Origin: DUQW01 sp050953825
GTDB taxonomy: Bacteria > Bacillota_I > Bacilli_A > Acholeplasmatales > Acholeplasmataceae
Direction of reading: 5' to 3'
NCBI GenBank assembly: GCA_050953825.1
Contig: JBMNNF010000003.1
Location: 1 to 64,000 of the forward strand
Length of the DNA: 64,000 nucleotides
The notes beneath the pieces are model-generated. The model was not told where the DNA came from. It ran no database searches and saw nothing but the letters and a program-made list of their open reading frames with translations. Both the position numbers and the translations under genes were made by a program. Positions 1 through 9,575 of the stretch are shown here, in pieces (the stretch's first letter is position 1; each line of letters starts with the position of its first letter).

Positions 1-67
1 AGCTCCATACTAATTGAAAATCTATTTTTACTTCTATTTTTTCGTTTTCTACTTGTATTTTTTTCAT
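1..67 (-). CDS. 5' end of an unidentified gene running off the window
   Basis: A reading frame starts at ATG 67 and stays open to the window edge (22 codons, beginning MKKIQVENEKIEVKIDF). No clear Shine-Dalgarno site precedes it, but a good promoter lies about 32 bases upstream on the same strand. The peptide is too short to assign a family. Confidence 0.4.
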   Translation of the reverse strand, partial: MKKIQVENEKIEVKIDFQLVWS

Positions 68-98
68 AATTTTTTATATTTAATTATTAACTATTAAC

Positions 99-127
99 AC
101 TATATCAAATAATTAGTTTTCTGTCAA
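99..127 (-). promoter_or_regulatory. Sigma-A type promoter for the leftward partial gene
   Basis: On the minus strand there is TTGACA (127-122), a 17-base spacer and TATAGT (104-99). It points at the partial gene that starts at 67. Confidence 0.5.
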
Positions 128-225
128 ATAGAGTGTCCGGATTTTCTAATCCTTTCTCTTTCTCTTAATTCCCTTCTTGCCAAAATGGAAGCGTTGAAAG
201 TAGAAAATTATCAATAAATATTAGA

Positions 226-252
226 AGACTGCATATGCAGTCTTTTATTTTT
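226..252 (+). terminator. Perfect hairpin with T-run
   Basis: AGACTGCATATGCAGTCT (226-243) is an 18-base perfect palindrome followed by TTTATTTTT. It is a rho-independent terminator by form. No rightward gene is visible before it, so it may serve a gene lost by rearrangement. Confidence 0.45.
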
Positions 253-311
253 GTCAAACATATTTAATTTAAATATGTATTATTTTAAATTATATAAAAA
301 TTGTGATATAA

Positions 312-720
312 TTACTTTGACATTATTAATATTCCTGTTATTGTTCCTCCAGTTCCTATGCCTGCAATAAAATAATCTATTTTTCTTTTTCCTATTTGAT
401 TTAGGATTTCTTCGGCAGTTTTTTCATAGTGAACTTTCACATTGTTTTTGTTTTCGTATTGATTTAAAAAAACAATTTCTCCTCTTTTTTCTCTTTGTTT
501 TAATTCTTTTAATGACAGGTTCTCTGAACTTTTTATTAGGAACAGAGATAATCCTTCCTCCGTAAGTTAGGATCATTTTCTTTTTTTCTTCGCTTGTTGT
601 TTTTGGAATAACCACAGACAGTTCATAGCCTTTTATTGCAGATATCATAGCAAGTGCAATTCCAGTAGAAAATGTGCTGGTATTCATGTGTTCCATTTTA
701 ACAGGCACCCCAATACCTGG
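312..720 (-). pseudogene. cysK: Cysteine synthase remnant
   Basis: Two frames on the minus strand together read as the middle of a PLP-dependent cysteine synthase. One part is STGIALAMISAIKGYELSVV followed by MILTYGGRIISVP, the usual GNTGIGLAM...KGY...YGA stretch. The other part is FLNQYENKNNVKVHYEKTAE followed by FIAGIGTGGTITGI, the family's glycine-rich phosphate loop. They are joined by a frameshift near 485-500. The N-terminal half with the PLP lysine is missing and the C-terminus stops early at 312. This is a dead fragment. Confidence 0.75.
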
Positions 721-1363
721 CTTTAGTCGCTATACTGCCGCAGCCAAATCACCATTGACTAAATATGGTGATATTTATTCATTTGTTCATGGCAAACCAC
801 TAATTGAATATTTATGGGCTAATAATAAATTTGATTATGTAGAAGAATTAGTATCTAAATCTGATGAAATTGATTTAGGAAACGCATTATTTAATTTAAA
901 ATATTATCATGGTGGAAGTAATGATTTAATTAAATATTTAGAGGAAAAAATTAAAAACAACACTACTAATGAAATTATAAAAAGAATTGACTCAATAAAG
1001 CTTCATGCCGAAAATGTTATAACTTTTGAACTGAAGTTAGATGAAATAGAATCACTAGTAATTAACGATTTATCATTAGTTGATTTTTTAGATTCCAAAC
1101 AATCATATATTGAATCAATTGAAATTAAATCTAAAAACGAATTCTTACCTGATATTGATATATTAGAATTTGATGATGAAGAAGATTTAATTGAAATTCC
1201 ATATGATATTTATAATTATTTTGATAGTGAAGAAGAAAAGTTAGAATACATTTCAATATATGATGCTGGTTATATAATTGATAATATAGTATCTTTTTCA
1301 ATAGTCTTTAAAAACAAAAAAGAAAAAACCTATTATATTAATTGGTTATCAGATTCTGAATTT
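674..1363 (+). pseudogene. 5' part of an unknown gene interrupted by an IS element
   Basis: An open frame of 229 codons runs into the left end of the IS. The same frame resumes beyond the element at 2887, giving ...SDSE|YVDFLQTYQK, so the two parts were one gene of about 409 codons. The first ~20 codons overlap the antisense cysK remnant, so the true start may be lost or lie near 720-790. The product is acidic and has no family I recognise. Confidence 0.6.
1351..1361. repeat. Target-site duplication, left copy
   Basis: AGATTCTGAAT flanks the IS on the left and recurs at 2886-2896. An 11-base duplication fits the IS4 superfamily's 10-12 base targets. Confidence 0.8.
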
Positions 1364-2885
1364 TGAGTTCCCCCAAAACACATAGATAAAAATAAAGTTT
1401 TCATTAATTTTCATTGGCGTTTTGCTTGTTTAATCCGAACTCTTTTCTTGGATTTTAATTCTGAAGAATTAAAAAGATTATATTCTTCAGTTGTCCATCT
1501 TTCTATTTTTTGATAATTTTTAACCCCTTTTTCATTGCGAGCGAAAATAGTCATTATTCCAGTAATTAATTGATAGTATTCAATACTTACATTATCTTTT
1601 ATGCGCTTACTTAAGGCCATAAGTTCGTTGTAAATAATGTTTCTATTCTTATGTTCAATTATGTGAACCATAACTAACATTGCTATATCCAAAATAAAGA
1701 ATAAATTATTAATTGAAGTAGATGCTTTTACTCTAAAATTTTCTAGCCCAAATTGAACTTTCTTAAATCTAAATAACTCTTCAATTTTCCACCTTGATAT
1801 ATAGTGTAGGCTTGCTTTTATCAAATCTTCTTTTGAATGAATCTTAATATTTGTTATTAAAACCATTGGTTCTGTTTCAAAATCAAGATAGGAAAATATT
1901 ATTGTTATTTTATCTTTAACGCGGTTAATATTTCCTTCTATATGTGAAACTTTAAGACTAATATCCTCACCCCTATATTTAATCGGAACTATTACTTTAC
2001 CCTTTCGTCTTTTGGCGTCATCAAATATCTTTATTTTTTTATCTTTTCGCTTTAAGACGCGATTATTTCTAATTCGTATAACGAAATATTGTTTGTTTGA
2101 TATAAGATAATTCATTAGTTTAGTATCGTCATATCCTCTATCAAATACGAATACACCTTGATAATCTTTTATATGGGATATTACCATATTTAGTGCTTTC
2201 TTTGTTTCTAGATTTGTTGACTTAAATTCTTTCTTTTCCTCACTATAAACCTTATTATAAATAGGAACTGGATGCTTTGTATTTTTACTTAAACCAGCTA
2301 TCGCTGTTAATCTATACCCCTTTTCATATTTCTCTGTAAGACTAGATCCATCTTTAACCATCCCTATATTTTCAAATTTAACACCATATGGTTTTATTAT
2401 ATCTGAATCATCAACTAGAAATACCATTTTATCGTTATTTAGATATGATAAAGCTTTAGTAATATATGAATGCAAAGTAGAAATATCATTTTCTTTTAAA
2501 AGATTTCTATATAGCCTTTCATTAACCTTCTTTAAAGCTATATTTTCATTAAGGGAATATGCGATATCATTTAAAACCATACTAGATGATTTTAATATTC
2601 CAAATACCATATCAAGATAAAATTTGTATTGTGGGCGTTTTTTTTCATTAATTATTGTTTTTAAAATAGATTGAATTATTCTTATTAAATAGTCAAAAAG
2701 TGTGGTAAAATTAGACATGTGAAAACCTCTCTTTCATTTGCGAGTATGAATATTTTCTTCAAATCTATTTTAACTCACAAATTGAGGGTTTTCACCCTGA
2801 AAATGGATATGAAACCTTGTTTTTAGACAAAAAATCAAGTTTTTTAATAAAATTTATTTTGGTTCAGAAAAAATGGGGGAACTCA
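1362..2885 (-). mobile_element. Intact IS4-family insertion sequence
   Basis: The element is about 1.52 kb. Its ends carry inverted repeats: TGAGTTCCCCCA at 1364-1375 and the complement at 2874-2885. A direct target duplication flanks it, and one full transposase gene lies inside on the minus strand. The duplication is still identical and the target gene can be rejoined in frame, so the insertion looks recent. The exact outer boundary is uncertain by 2 bases because the flanks share T residues. Confidence 0.9.
1411..2718 (-). CDS. IS4-family transposase (DDE)
   Basis: The 435-residue protein carries the DDE signature of IS4 transposases. The first Asp is in FLVDDSDIIKP and the second in FDRGYDD. 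The Glu lies in YISRWKIEELFRFKK, which matches the IS4 signature Y-(2)-R-(3)-E-(6)-K exactly. It would cut and paste the surrounding element at its TGAGTTCCCCCA ends. The start ATG 2718 lies about 170 bases from the right end. Length and motifs are complete, so the enzyme is probably active. It is the only intact transposase in the window; the other insertion sequences are scraps. Confidence 0.93.
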   Translation of the reverse strand: MSNFTTLFDYLIRIIQSILKTIINEKKRPQYKFYLDMVFGILKSSSMVLNDIAYSLNENIALKKVNERLYRNLLKENDISTLHSYITKALSYLNNDKMVFLVDDSDIIKPYGVKFENIGMVKDGSSLTEKYEKGYRLTAIAGLSKNTKHPVPIYNKVYSEEKKEFKSTNLETKKALNMVISHIKDYQGVFVFDRGYDDTKLMNYLISNKQYFVIRIRNNRVLKRKDKKIKIFDDAKRRKGKVIVPIKYRGEDISLKVSHIEGNINRVKDKITIIFSYLDFETEPMVLITNIKIHSKEDLIKASLHYISRWKIEELFRFKKVQFGLENFRVKASTSINNLFFILDIAMLVMVHIIEHKNRNIIYNELMALSKRIKDNVSIEYYQLITGIMTIFARNEKGVKNYQKIERWTTEEYNLFNSSELKSKKRVRIKQAKRQ

Positions 2886-2896
2886 AGATTCTGAAT
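2886..2896. repeat. Target-site duplication, right copy
   Basis: AGATTCTGAAT repeats the sequence at 1351-1361 directly after the right inverted repeat of the IS. Confidence 0.8.
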
Positions 2897-3438
2897 ATGT
2901 TGACTTTTTGCAAACATACCAAAAAACAAATGGTTTTTGGGTATGGAGATATGACAATAGATATTTGAACGAATCTTTATTTAATAATGTAGGCTTAACT
3001 CAAAAAATAAAATATCAAAAAGGACTCCCACAAGATCATAAGCTAACAGAAAAAGATTTAACAGATATTAAAGGCCTTGATATTGGAGTAGCTAAATATG
3101 AACTTTTTAATGATTTTAATCAAATAAGTGAAGATTTAAAATTAATCCCAAATTTAAAATTCTTAATAATAAATTTTTCACTAACACATTATGATGAGTT
3201 AGAAACATTTGATGTTACTCCTTTATCCAAAGTTGAGTCTATAAAAACGTTTATTTTTAAAGCTGATTATGGTCCAGTACATTTAATAGGTGTTAAGTCG
3301 CTTGCTAAAAACGGCATAAAAGTAATAATTAATAATCACATTAGTGATAACGAAGAAGTTACTCTTGAAGATTATGACGAAAAAGAATATATCGAATATT
3401 TCAATCGGAAAAATGCCATATTTAAAATGATTAAGTAA
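2887..3438 (+). pseudogene. 3' part of the IS-interrupted gene
   Basis: About 183 codons continue the frame of the gene that starts before the IS. The segment VAKYELFNDFNQISEDLKLI followed by PNLKFLIINFSL has a leucine-rich-like rhythm but I cannot name the family. With no start of its own it is not expected to make product unless the IS excises. Confidence 0.6.
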
Positions 3439-3439
3439 A

Positions 3440-3570
3440 AAAGTGGATGGTATATAATAAAGTAGACACAAAGATAAGAGAATAATGATAGTATGTAAAT
3501 AAAGAGGTGTTTACTTATGAGGGAAAAATATTCAAGAGAATTTAAAATACAAACAAATTCACATTGATAT
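3440..3570 (+). mobile_element. IS3-family left-end relic
   Basis: AAAGTAGACACA near 3459-3470 is followed by a Shine-Dalgarno site (AGAGGTG) and a 16-codon stub at 3517-3567, MREKYSREFKIQ..., which looks like the N-terminus of an IS3-type OrfA. It stops at TGA. Similar AGTAGACACATG or AGCAGATACATG sequences lie at about 18130 and 49370, which suggests scattered ends of one IS type. The rest of 3571-3632 shows nothing I can assign. Confidence 0.45.
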
Positions 3571-3632
3571 TAAAAAAACAAAACTATTATTGACAAAAGA
3601 AGAAAAAGATAATATTATATAAGTGGAAATAT

Positions 3633-3646
3633 TGTTAACGTTCTCA
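3633..3646. promoter_or_regulatory. LacI-type operator 1
   Basis: TGTTAACGTTCTCA, read on the minus strand as TGAGAACGTTAACA, is a near-palindrome centred on AACGTT. It matches operator 2 (3734-3747) in 13 of 14 positions, but in reverse orientation. The centre-to-centre distance is 101 bp. It is the likely site of the LacI-family regulator encoded at 9576-10559. Confidence 0.6.
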
Positions 3647-3680
3647 TATATACTCAATACTGTATTTTTTATTTTAATAA

Positions 3681-3694
3681 TGTAAGCGCTTACA
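3681..3694. promoter_or_regulatory. cre-like perfect palindrome
   Basis: TGTAAGCGCTTACA is a perfect 14-base palindrome that fits the catabolite-responsive element consensus TGWAANCGNTNWCA bound by CcpA. It sits almost midway between the two AACGTT operators upstream of the fructan locus. It could be CcpA control, or a third site for the local LacI regulator. Confidence 0.65.
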
Positions 3695-3733
3695 AAAGGT
3701 GTAACGACTGGGTTATTGTGTTTTTTAGGAAAA

Positions 3734-3747
3734 TGAGAACGTTCACA
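3734..3747. promoter_or_regulatory. LacI-type operator 2
   Basis: TGAGAACGTTCACA is a near-perfect inverted repeat about 50 bases before the first gene of the fructan locus. With operator 1 it could support a repression loop. The exact promoter between the operators is not obvious; an AATAAT box near 3675 is one weak candidate. Confidence 0.6.
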
Positions 3748-3799
3748 TTTAAATATTCTTGAAAATATTTACTTGTTTAAAATGAAAAGGAGGGAAAAC

Positions 3800-6649
3800 A
3801 TGAAAAAATTTGTAACAAGAATATTACTAATTTTAGTATTTGTTTTTATGGGTATGATATTTACCGCGTGTAAAGAACAACAAGAGGAACCAGTAGATGA
3901 AATAATAGTTGAAAAAATCAAAGATTTTGATGATCGAACTGTTGACTTATTAGGAGAAAATTTAGTCTATGGACCACAAGACGTAATTTATACATTAACT
4001 GATTTTGTAAAAAACGTAACAGTTGAAGATGTACACTTTGAATTAATAGCTTCTTCTGAAGGTGTTACATTTGGACCAATTAAAAACAATAAAGTTCAAG
4101 TTACGGTTTCAACGGTTGGTGAAAAAACATTTACCTTGAAAGTGTCGAAAGGAGCTACGGAGTTATTTGAAATAAGAGGAAAAATTAATGTTACTGATAG
4201 TTCAATTTATTATATTATAAATGGCGGATTTGAAACAGGAGATTTGACTGGATGGACAGCTAGTGAAGAAATTGGTTTTGTTATTGCCGATAATAAAGAA
4301 TATTTTAATTTTCTAGATCCAACTCCAACAACTAATCATACAGGAAATTACTATCTTGATGGATATAATCAAGCTAATAATTTTTCTTCTGAAGGTAATA
4401 TAGGCACTTTAACATCATCTAAATTCGTAGTAGGAGGTTCGAGATGGATTACTTTCCAATTAGGTGGCGGGAAACAAAAATCATTACGATTAGAATTAAT
4501 TTGCGATGAAGAAGATACTGTAATTGAAGTCTTTAACAATTACATGTTTAAAGATCCAGAACGTTCTATAGGATTAACAACATATGCTTATCAAATTTCC
4601 GAAGAATTTGTAGGTAAAAAATGTTATTTTCGTTTTGTTGATAATGCATTGTCGGGAAATTTTAGAGCGTTTACAGCAGATAATTTTGTAACCTATTATC
4701 CAGTTGGAAAAGAGCCAAATGTTGATAGAGAAAATATTTTTCTAGCAAATTATACAGGAAATATTTTAAAAGAAAAACTAAACTTGGATAATGCTACAAA
4801 TAATCTAAAAAATGGCGGGTTTGAAACAGGTACACTAAGTGGATGGTCTGGAGATGACGGCTTTACTTTAAGCACTGCTGAAACTTTTTTTGAACAGTTT
4901 TTTCCTGATAATATCCCTACATATAATAAAGCTGGGGACATATTTTTTAACAACTGAAACAAATTATGATTTTCAAGGAACTTTAACAAGTGAAGCTTTC
5001 ATAGTTGATGGCTCAGGGTGGATTACAATAAAAATTGGCGGAAATAAAACTGATAATTTGTATGTTTCGTTGATGAAATATGTTGATGATAGCGAAGATA
5101 TAGAATTAGCAAAATTTAATAATAATTTATTCTCAGATCCTTATCGTAGTTTTGCAATGACAAAATATGCATATCAAATCCCTGAAGAATATTTTGGAGA
5201 TATACTATATTTTGTAATTAATGATTATGCAACATCTGATACGCCGTTTGGTGCAATAACAATTGATGAAATAATCACTTATTATGAAGTTGGAAATGAA
5301 CCCCCTCGTAGATGGTGTTGATTGTTTCTATGCAAGTTATTGTGAAGTAATACCAACTGGGATTGGAGAAAAACTCGGTCTTGAAGATGCTACAAATGAA
5401 ATTAGAAATGGTGGGTTTGAAACAGGAGATACTACTGGGTGGTTTACATATGATTTAGAAGAAAGTTATGTTGTGACATCAGATGGTACATTATTTGAAC
5501 AATATTATCCATTGAATCCACCTATATACAATGCTACAGGTGAATACTTCTTAACAGGATTTAAGAGTTGGTGAAGCAGAAGCAGGATTAAATGCTATTG
5601 GCTCATTTTATTCTCAAGCATTTATTGTCGGTGGAACTCGTTGGATTACTTTCAAAATGGGCGGGACTAATAATCAAGCTATTGCATTAGAATTATATTG
5701 TTACAATGTTGATGGCGAAGACACACTTATTGCACAATTCAATAATTATTTGTTTTCTGATCCATATAGGAGCATTGGCATGAGTAATTATGGTTATCAA
5801 ATTCCTGAAGAATATTTAGGCAAGTATTGTTACTTAAAATTAGTTGATAAAGCAAATAACTCCATTGCATTTGGTGCAATTTCTTTAGATGAAGTTAAAA
5901 CATATTATGAAACAGCACCGACCATATTTATGGGAAATCCTATTGTTATAACTAATAATGCAGATTCACCAAAATTAAGTGATGATAAGAATATTTATGA
6001 GGCGGGATATATAAACAAACCACTAGAAAATATTTCTGATAAATTAGGATTAGATAATGTTACACATGAAATAAGAAATGGTGGGTTTGAAACAGGAGAT
6101 ATGACTGGATGGTTTACTGATGCTGCAGGAGTTGGTGCTTATGTCATTTCTAGTAGAGAAACATATTTTGAAGATTTTTTCCCAGATAATATTCCTATTT
6201 ACAATAAAGAGGGAACCTACTTTTTAGATGGTTATGGAAATGAAGATTATACCGGGAAAATATATTCACAAGTCTTCAAGGTGGGGGGAACCCGTTGGAT
6301 TACATTTAAGTTGGGGGGAAACAAAACTGCTGGCTTGAAATTGAAATTAATGAAATATGTTGATGGTACAAATGATGTTGAAATTGCTAAATTTAATAAC
6401 TATTTATTTTCTGATCCATATCGTAGTTTTGGTATGACAGAGTATGGATATCAAATTCCTGAAAAATATGAGGGAGCAACATGTTATTTTATTATTGAAG
6501 ATACTCAGACAGAATCCAATTTTAGAGCAATAACTTGTGATGCATTTAAAACATTTTATGAAATAGCACCTACAATATATTATGGAGCGGCTTCTGATAA
6601 TATTGCGGATGGACGTATATATTTAGCGGGTTATATGGAAGGAAATTAA
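3800..6649 (+). pseudogene. Multi-domain carbohydrate-binding lipoprotein, broken by three frameshifts
   Basis: The start ATG 3800 follows AAGGAGGG. A signal peptide ends in the lipobox FTAC (Cys33), so this was a surface lipoprotein. After a ~110-residue spacer come four repeats of about 200 residues, each opening with NGGFETGDxTGW and holding GGxRWITFKxGG and FSDPYRSxGM. The repeats resemble jelly-roll sugar-binding modules. The frame is lost at GGGG 4934-4937, at CCCCC 5301-5305 and near 5560-5566. Each event is equivalent to one extra base, so the last segment is back in the first frame and stays open to 6649. Either the gene is recently dead or slipping, or homopolymer lengths were miscalled. 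It heads the fructan operon, 4 bases before the GH32 gene. Confidence 0.8.
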
Positions 6650-6653
6650 AAAA

Positions 6654-8987
6654 ATGAGTAAAACAAAAGGGGTAATTAAAAAAGTGATTTTGTCCTTTAT
6701 TGTTTTACCAATTGCGATTATGTTTTTATATTCTTGTGATAAACAAGAAAATATAGACAAAAGATTGTCATTATATTTAAAGTTTGATGAAAATGGAGTA
6801 GAAGCCATTGATTCAACGGGTAAAAATAGTGCTCAAAGAATTGAAAGTTTTTTAACGACTACACAATATAAAGAACCTGAAGATCCCCCGAGAAGAAAAG
6901 GAGTAAGCGGAAAAGCTTTGTGGTTTGATGGTTGGAGTACTTATTTGATGTATGATGAATATCAACACAGCCAAAGTTTTACAATCTCTATCTGGATAGC
7001 TCCCAGAAGTTGGGAGTATCCAGATGGACAAATGACAGGAATATTAGGTAAATATAATAAGGCAAAAAAAGAAGGTTTTTTATTAGGAATATATAATTAT
7101 GGTAGTTGGCGTCTATCTTTTGGAACAGGAGAAAGCTGGATTGAATTGGATGATGCCAACAATAAACTAGATAGATTTAAATGGGCTCATATTGCTGCGG
7201 TTTGTGATTCTGAAAAAAATGAAGTTTCTATATATAAGAATGGACAAATAGTTAATAGTGTTTATTTAGGTGAGGGTATATCGATTAAACAAACAACAGA
7301 ATCATTAACAATAGGTAAAAATACGTTTGGATTAGTTGAAAATAATTTTCAAACCGGCTTATTTACTGGACTTATGGATGAAATAAAAATATATGATTCA
7401 GCACTTACAACAAGCGAAATTAATAAGGATTTTCTTAAATATTGTGATAAAAAAGGAAATATTCCTGAATGCATATACGATGATATAGGATATGACGCAT
7501 CATTATTAAAAGACGATAAATATTTGCCACAATATCACATTGCTCCTGCAGGAGGATGGATGAATGAACCAATTGCCCCTTTTTATTATAAAGGTGTATG
7601 GCACATGTTTTACCAATCAACAGCTTCGGGACCATACTGGAGATATACACAATGGGGACATTGGGTAAGTGATGATAAAATATATTGGAGAGAAGTAAAA
7701 CCTATATTGTTTCCTGAACCAGATGGAATGGCTAACCACCATGTTTTTTCAGGAAATATGGCGTTTGATATAAATGGATTGCCATACATTTTTTATACAG
7801 GAGTAAATTTTAACATTAAATATCTAAATAGAATTTCTTATGCAGTTCCTAAGAATCCAAAAGACCCATATTTGGAAGAGTGGTATAGAAGTGATGAACC
7901 GCTTTTTGAACAGCCAAATGATTGCTCAGTAATAGATTTTAGAGATCCATACATATATACAGAAGGTGAGTATGCATATATGATGATTGGGACATCAACT
8001 GCGGTTGTAGATTTTAGAGTTGGGAACCCTAAAACAGTTTGTTATAGAGCTCATTTATCTGATTTAACAAAATGGGAATATTTGGGAGTTTCCTATGAAG
8101 CTAGTTATAGTAAATACAGATATTTAGGTTACGATTGGGAATTACCTGTGTTTATGAGACTGAAAAGCGAAAATGGAATGTGGGATAAATATGCGTTATT
8201 TGTTTCGCCAAAACCAGATACAGTTGTTCAAGTTGTTGCTAATGTATATTATTGGTTAGGAGACTTTGATTTAGAAACTGGTAAGTTTACACCTGAACAC
8301 GACGAACCTCGAAGATTGGATCAGGTGCATAATGAACTTTTAGTTATTACAAATATGGTTGAGGATGGAAAAAATACGATGTATGGTTTAATGGCCGGCG
8401 GACAAACATTACCACAAATTAAAACAAGCGGTTGGACCAATTATGTTACATTAGGAAAAAACATGTCATTGAATAACGAAACTGGCGAATTACAAATTAA
8501 ATTTATTGATGAATATAAAAAATTGCATGACAAAAAAATTGCGGATTTCAAAAATACTACCTCAGAAGAAATAAACAAAAAATTAAAGGCAAAAGGATCC
8601 ATGTTACATATCAAAATTACCTATGATATTAGTGAGGCAAATAGTGCGGGTATTTCATTTAGAAAAAGTTTGGTAAATGAATTTGGTCAAGAAGAATATA
8701 CTAATTTAATTTATAATGCAACGGATAATACTATTATTTTAGATACTATAAACTCAGGTATAGGCGCAGAAAAAGGTAGAGAAACAATTTTTAATATATA
8801 TTCAAATGGATTAAAATTAACTTTTGATATTTATTTAGATAATTCTTGTGTTGAGATCATTATTAATGACACTTATTGTATGACAACGTCTATTCGACCT
8901 ACATTAGAGAGTGCAGAGTTAATAGAAATCTTAGGTGACGCATTAATAGAGTCATTAGAAATATATAGTATGAAAGGAATTAGATAG
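6654..8987 (+). CDS. LamG-GH32 fructan hydrolase lipoprotein
   Basis: This 777-residue lipoprotein (lipobox FLYSC, Cys28) has a LamG/concanavalin-like domain at about 45-255, then a GH32 five-blade propeller and a C-terminal beta-sandwich from about 590. GH32 enzymes split beta-fructosyl bonds in levan, inulin or sucrose. Family motifs are visible: RDP (Arg430-Asp431-Pro432), which holds the substrate, and WELP with acid/base Glu496. The nucleophile motif, normally WMNDPNG, reads WMNEPIA with Glu305 (codon GAA 7566-7568) in place of the catalytic Asp. It may therefore be slow, altered or a binding protein. It probably works on the outer cell face next to the binding lipoproteins. Confidence 0.88.
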   Translation: MSKTKGVIKKVILSFIVLPIAIMFLYSCDKQENIDKRLSLYLKFDENGVEAIDSTGKNSAQRIESFLTTTQYKEPEDPPRRKGVSGKALWFDGWSTYLMYDEYQHSQSFTISIWIAPRSWEYPDGQMTGILGKYNKAKKEGFLLGIYNYGSWRLSFGTGESWIELDDANNKLDRFKWAHIAAVCDSEKNEVSIYKNGQIVNSVYLGEGISIKQTTESLTIGKNTFGLVENNFQTGLFTGLMDEIKIYDSALTTSEINKDFLKYCDKKGNIPECIYDDIGYDASLLKDDKYLPQYHIAPAGGWMNEPIAPFYYKGVWHMFYQSTASGPYWRYTQWGHWVSDDKIYWREVKPILFPEPDGMANHHVFSGNMAFDINGLPYIFYTGVNFNIKYLNRISYAVPKNPKDPYLEEWYRSDEPLFEQPNDCSVIDFRDPYIYTEGEYAYMMIGTSTAVVDFRVGNPKTVCYRAHLSDLTKWEYLGVSYEASYSKYRYLGYDWELPVFMRLKSENGMWDKYALFVSPKPDTVVQVVANVYYWLGDFDLETGKFTPEHDEPRRLDQVHNELLVITNMVEDGKNTMYGLMAGGQTLPQIKTSGWTNYVTLGKNMSLNNETGELQIKFIDEYKKLHDKKIADFKNTTSEEINKKLKAKGSMLHIKITYDISEANSAGISFRKSLVNEFGQEEYTNLIYNATDNTIILDTINSGIGAEKGRETIFNIYSNGLKLTFDIYLDNSCVEIIINDTYCMTTSIRPTLESAELIEILGDALIESLEIYSMKGIR

Positions 8988-8988
8988 T

Positions 8989-9573
8989 ATGAAAAAAATG
9001 CTATTTATTATTGGGTTCATTTTTTGTTTGATACTGTTATCAAGCTGTGATAATGATAAAAAATCTGCTAAATTAAGACGAACAACATATGTTATTAATT
9101 CATCAATTCAAAATGCTAGTTTTGAAACGGGAGATGTAACAGGCTGGGACGGAGATTTCGAATCTTATATAGCAGTAGAAGATCCTACCAAAATACACAA
9201 TAGTGATGGACGATATTTTGTTAAAAGTTCCAAAATGAATGTAGGTAATTTAATATCAACAACATTTACATTAAATGATACAGGATATATAAGTTTTTTA
9301 ATTGGTGCCGGGAATGGTGAATGTATGGTTGAAATATATTCTAATAATCAGTTGATAAAATCGATAAAAAACCCATATTTTAGTAATCACAAAGATGAAG
9401 TACTTAGAAGGGTTCTTGTTAATTTAAAAGATTATATTGGCCAAGAAATTTATATAAAAATTGTAGACAATGAAAAAGAATCTGAATTTGGATATATATG
9501 TATTGATTCATTTGATGTTAATGTTAATGAAACGGATTTAGCGATCTATAAAAAAATATCAATAGAGGTGTAA
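8989..9573 (+). CDS. Small binding lipoprotein with one NGGFETG-type module
   Basis: The 194-residue protein has a signal peptide with lipobox LLSSC and then one domain opening QNASFETGDVTGWDG. This is the same module that repeats four times in the broken lipoprotein at 3800-6649. It starts 1 base after the GH32 stop, so the two are translationally coupled. No catalytic residues are evident. The likely role is to hold glycan at the membrane for the GH32 enzyme or the importer; this is inference from the module and its place. Confidence 0.7.
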   Translation: MKKMLFIIGFIFCLILLSSCDNDKKSAKLRRTTYVINSSIQNASFETGDVTGWDGDFESYIAVEDPTKIHNSDGRYFVKSSKMNVGNLISTTFTLNDTGYISFLIGAGNGECMVEIYSNNQLIKSIKNPYFSNHKDEVLRRVLVNLKDYIGQEIYIKIVDNEKESEFGYICIDSFDVNVNETDLAIYKKISIEV

Positions 9574-9575
9574 TT

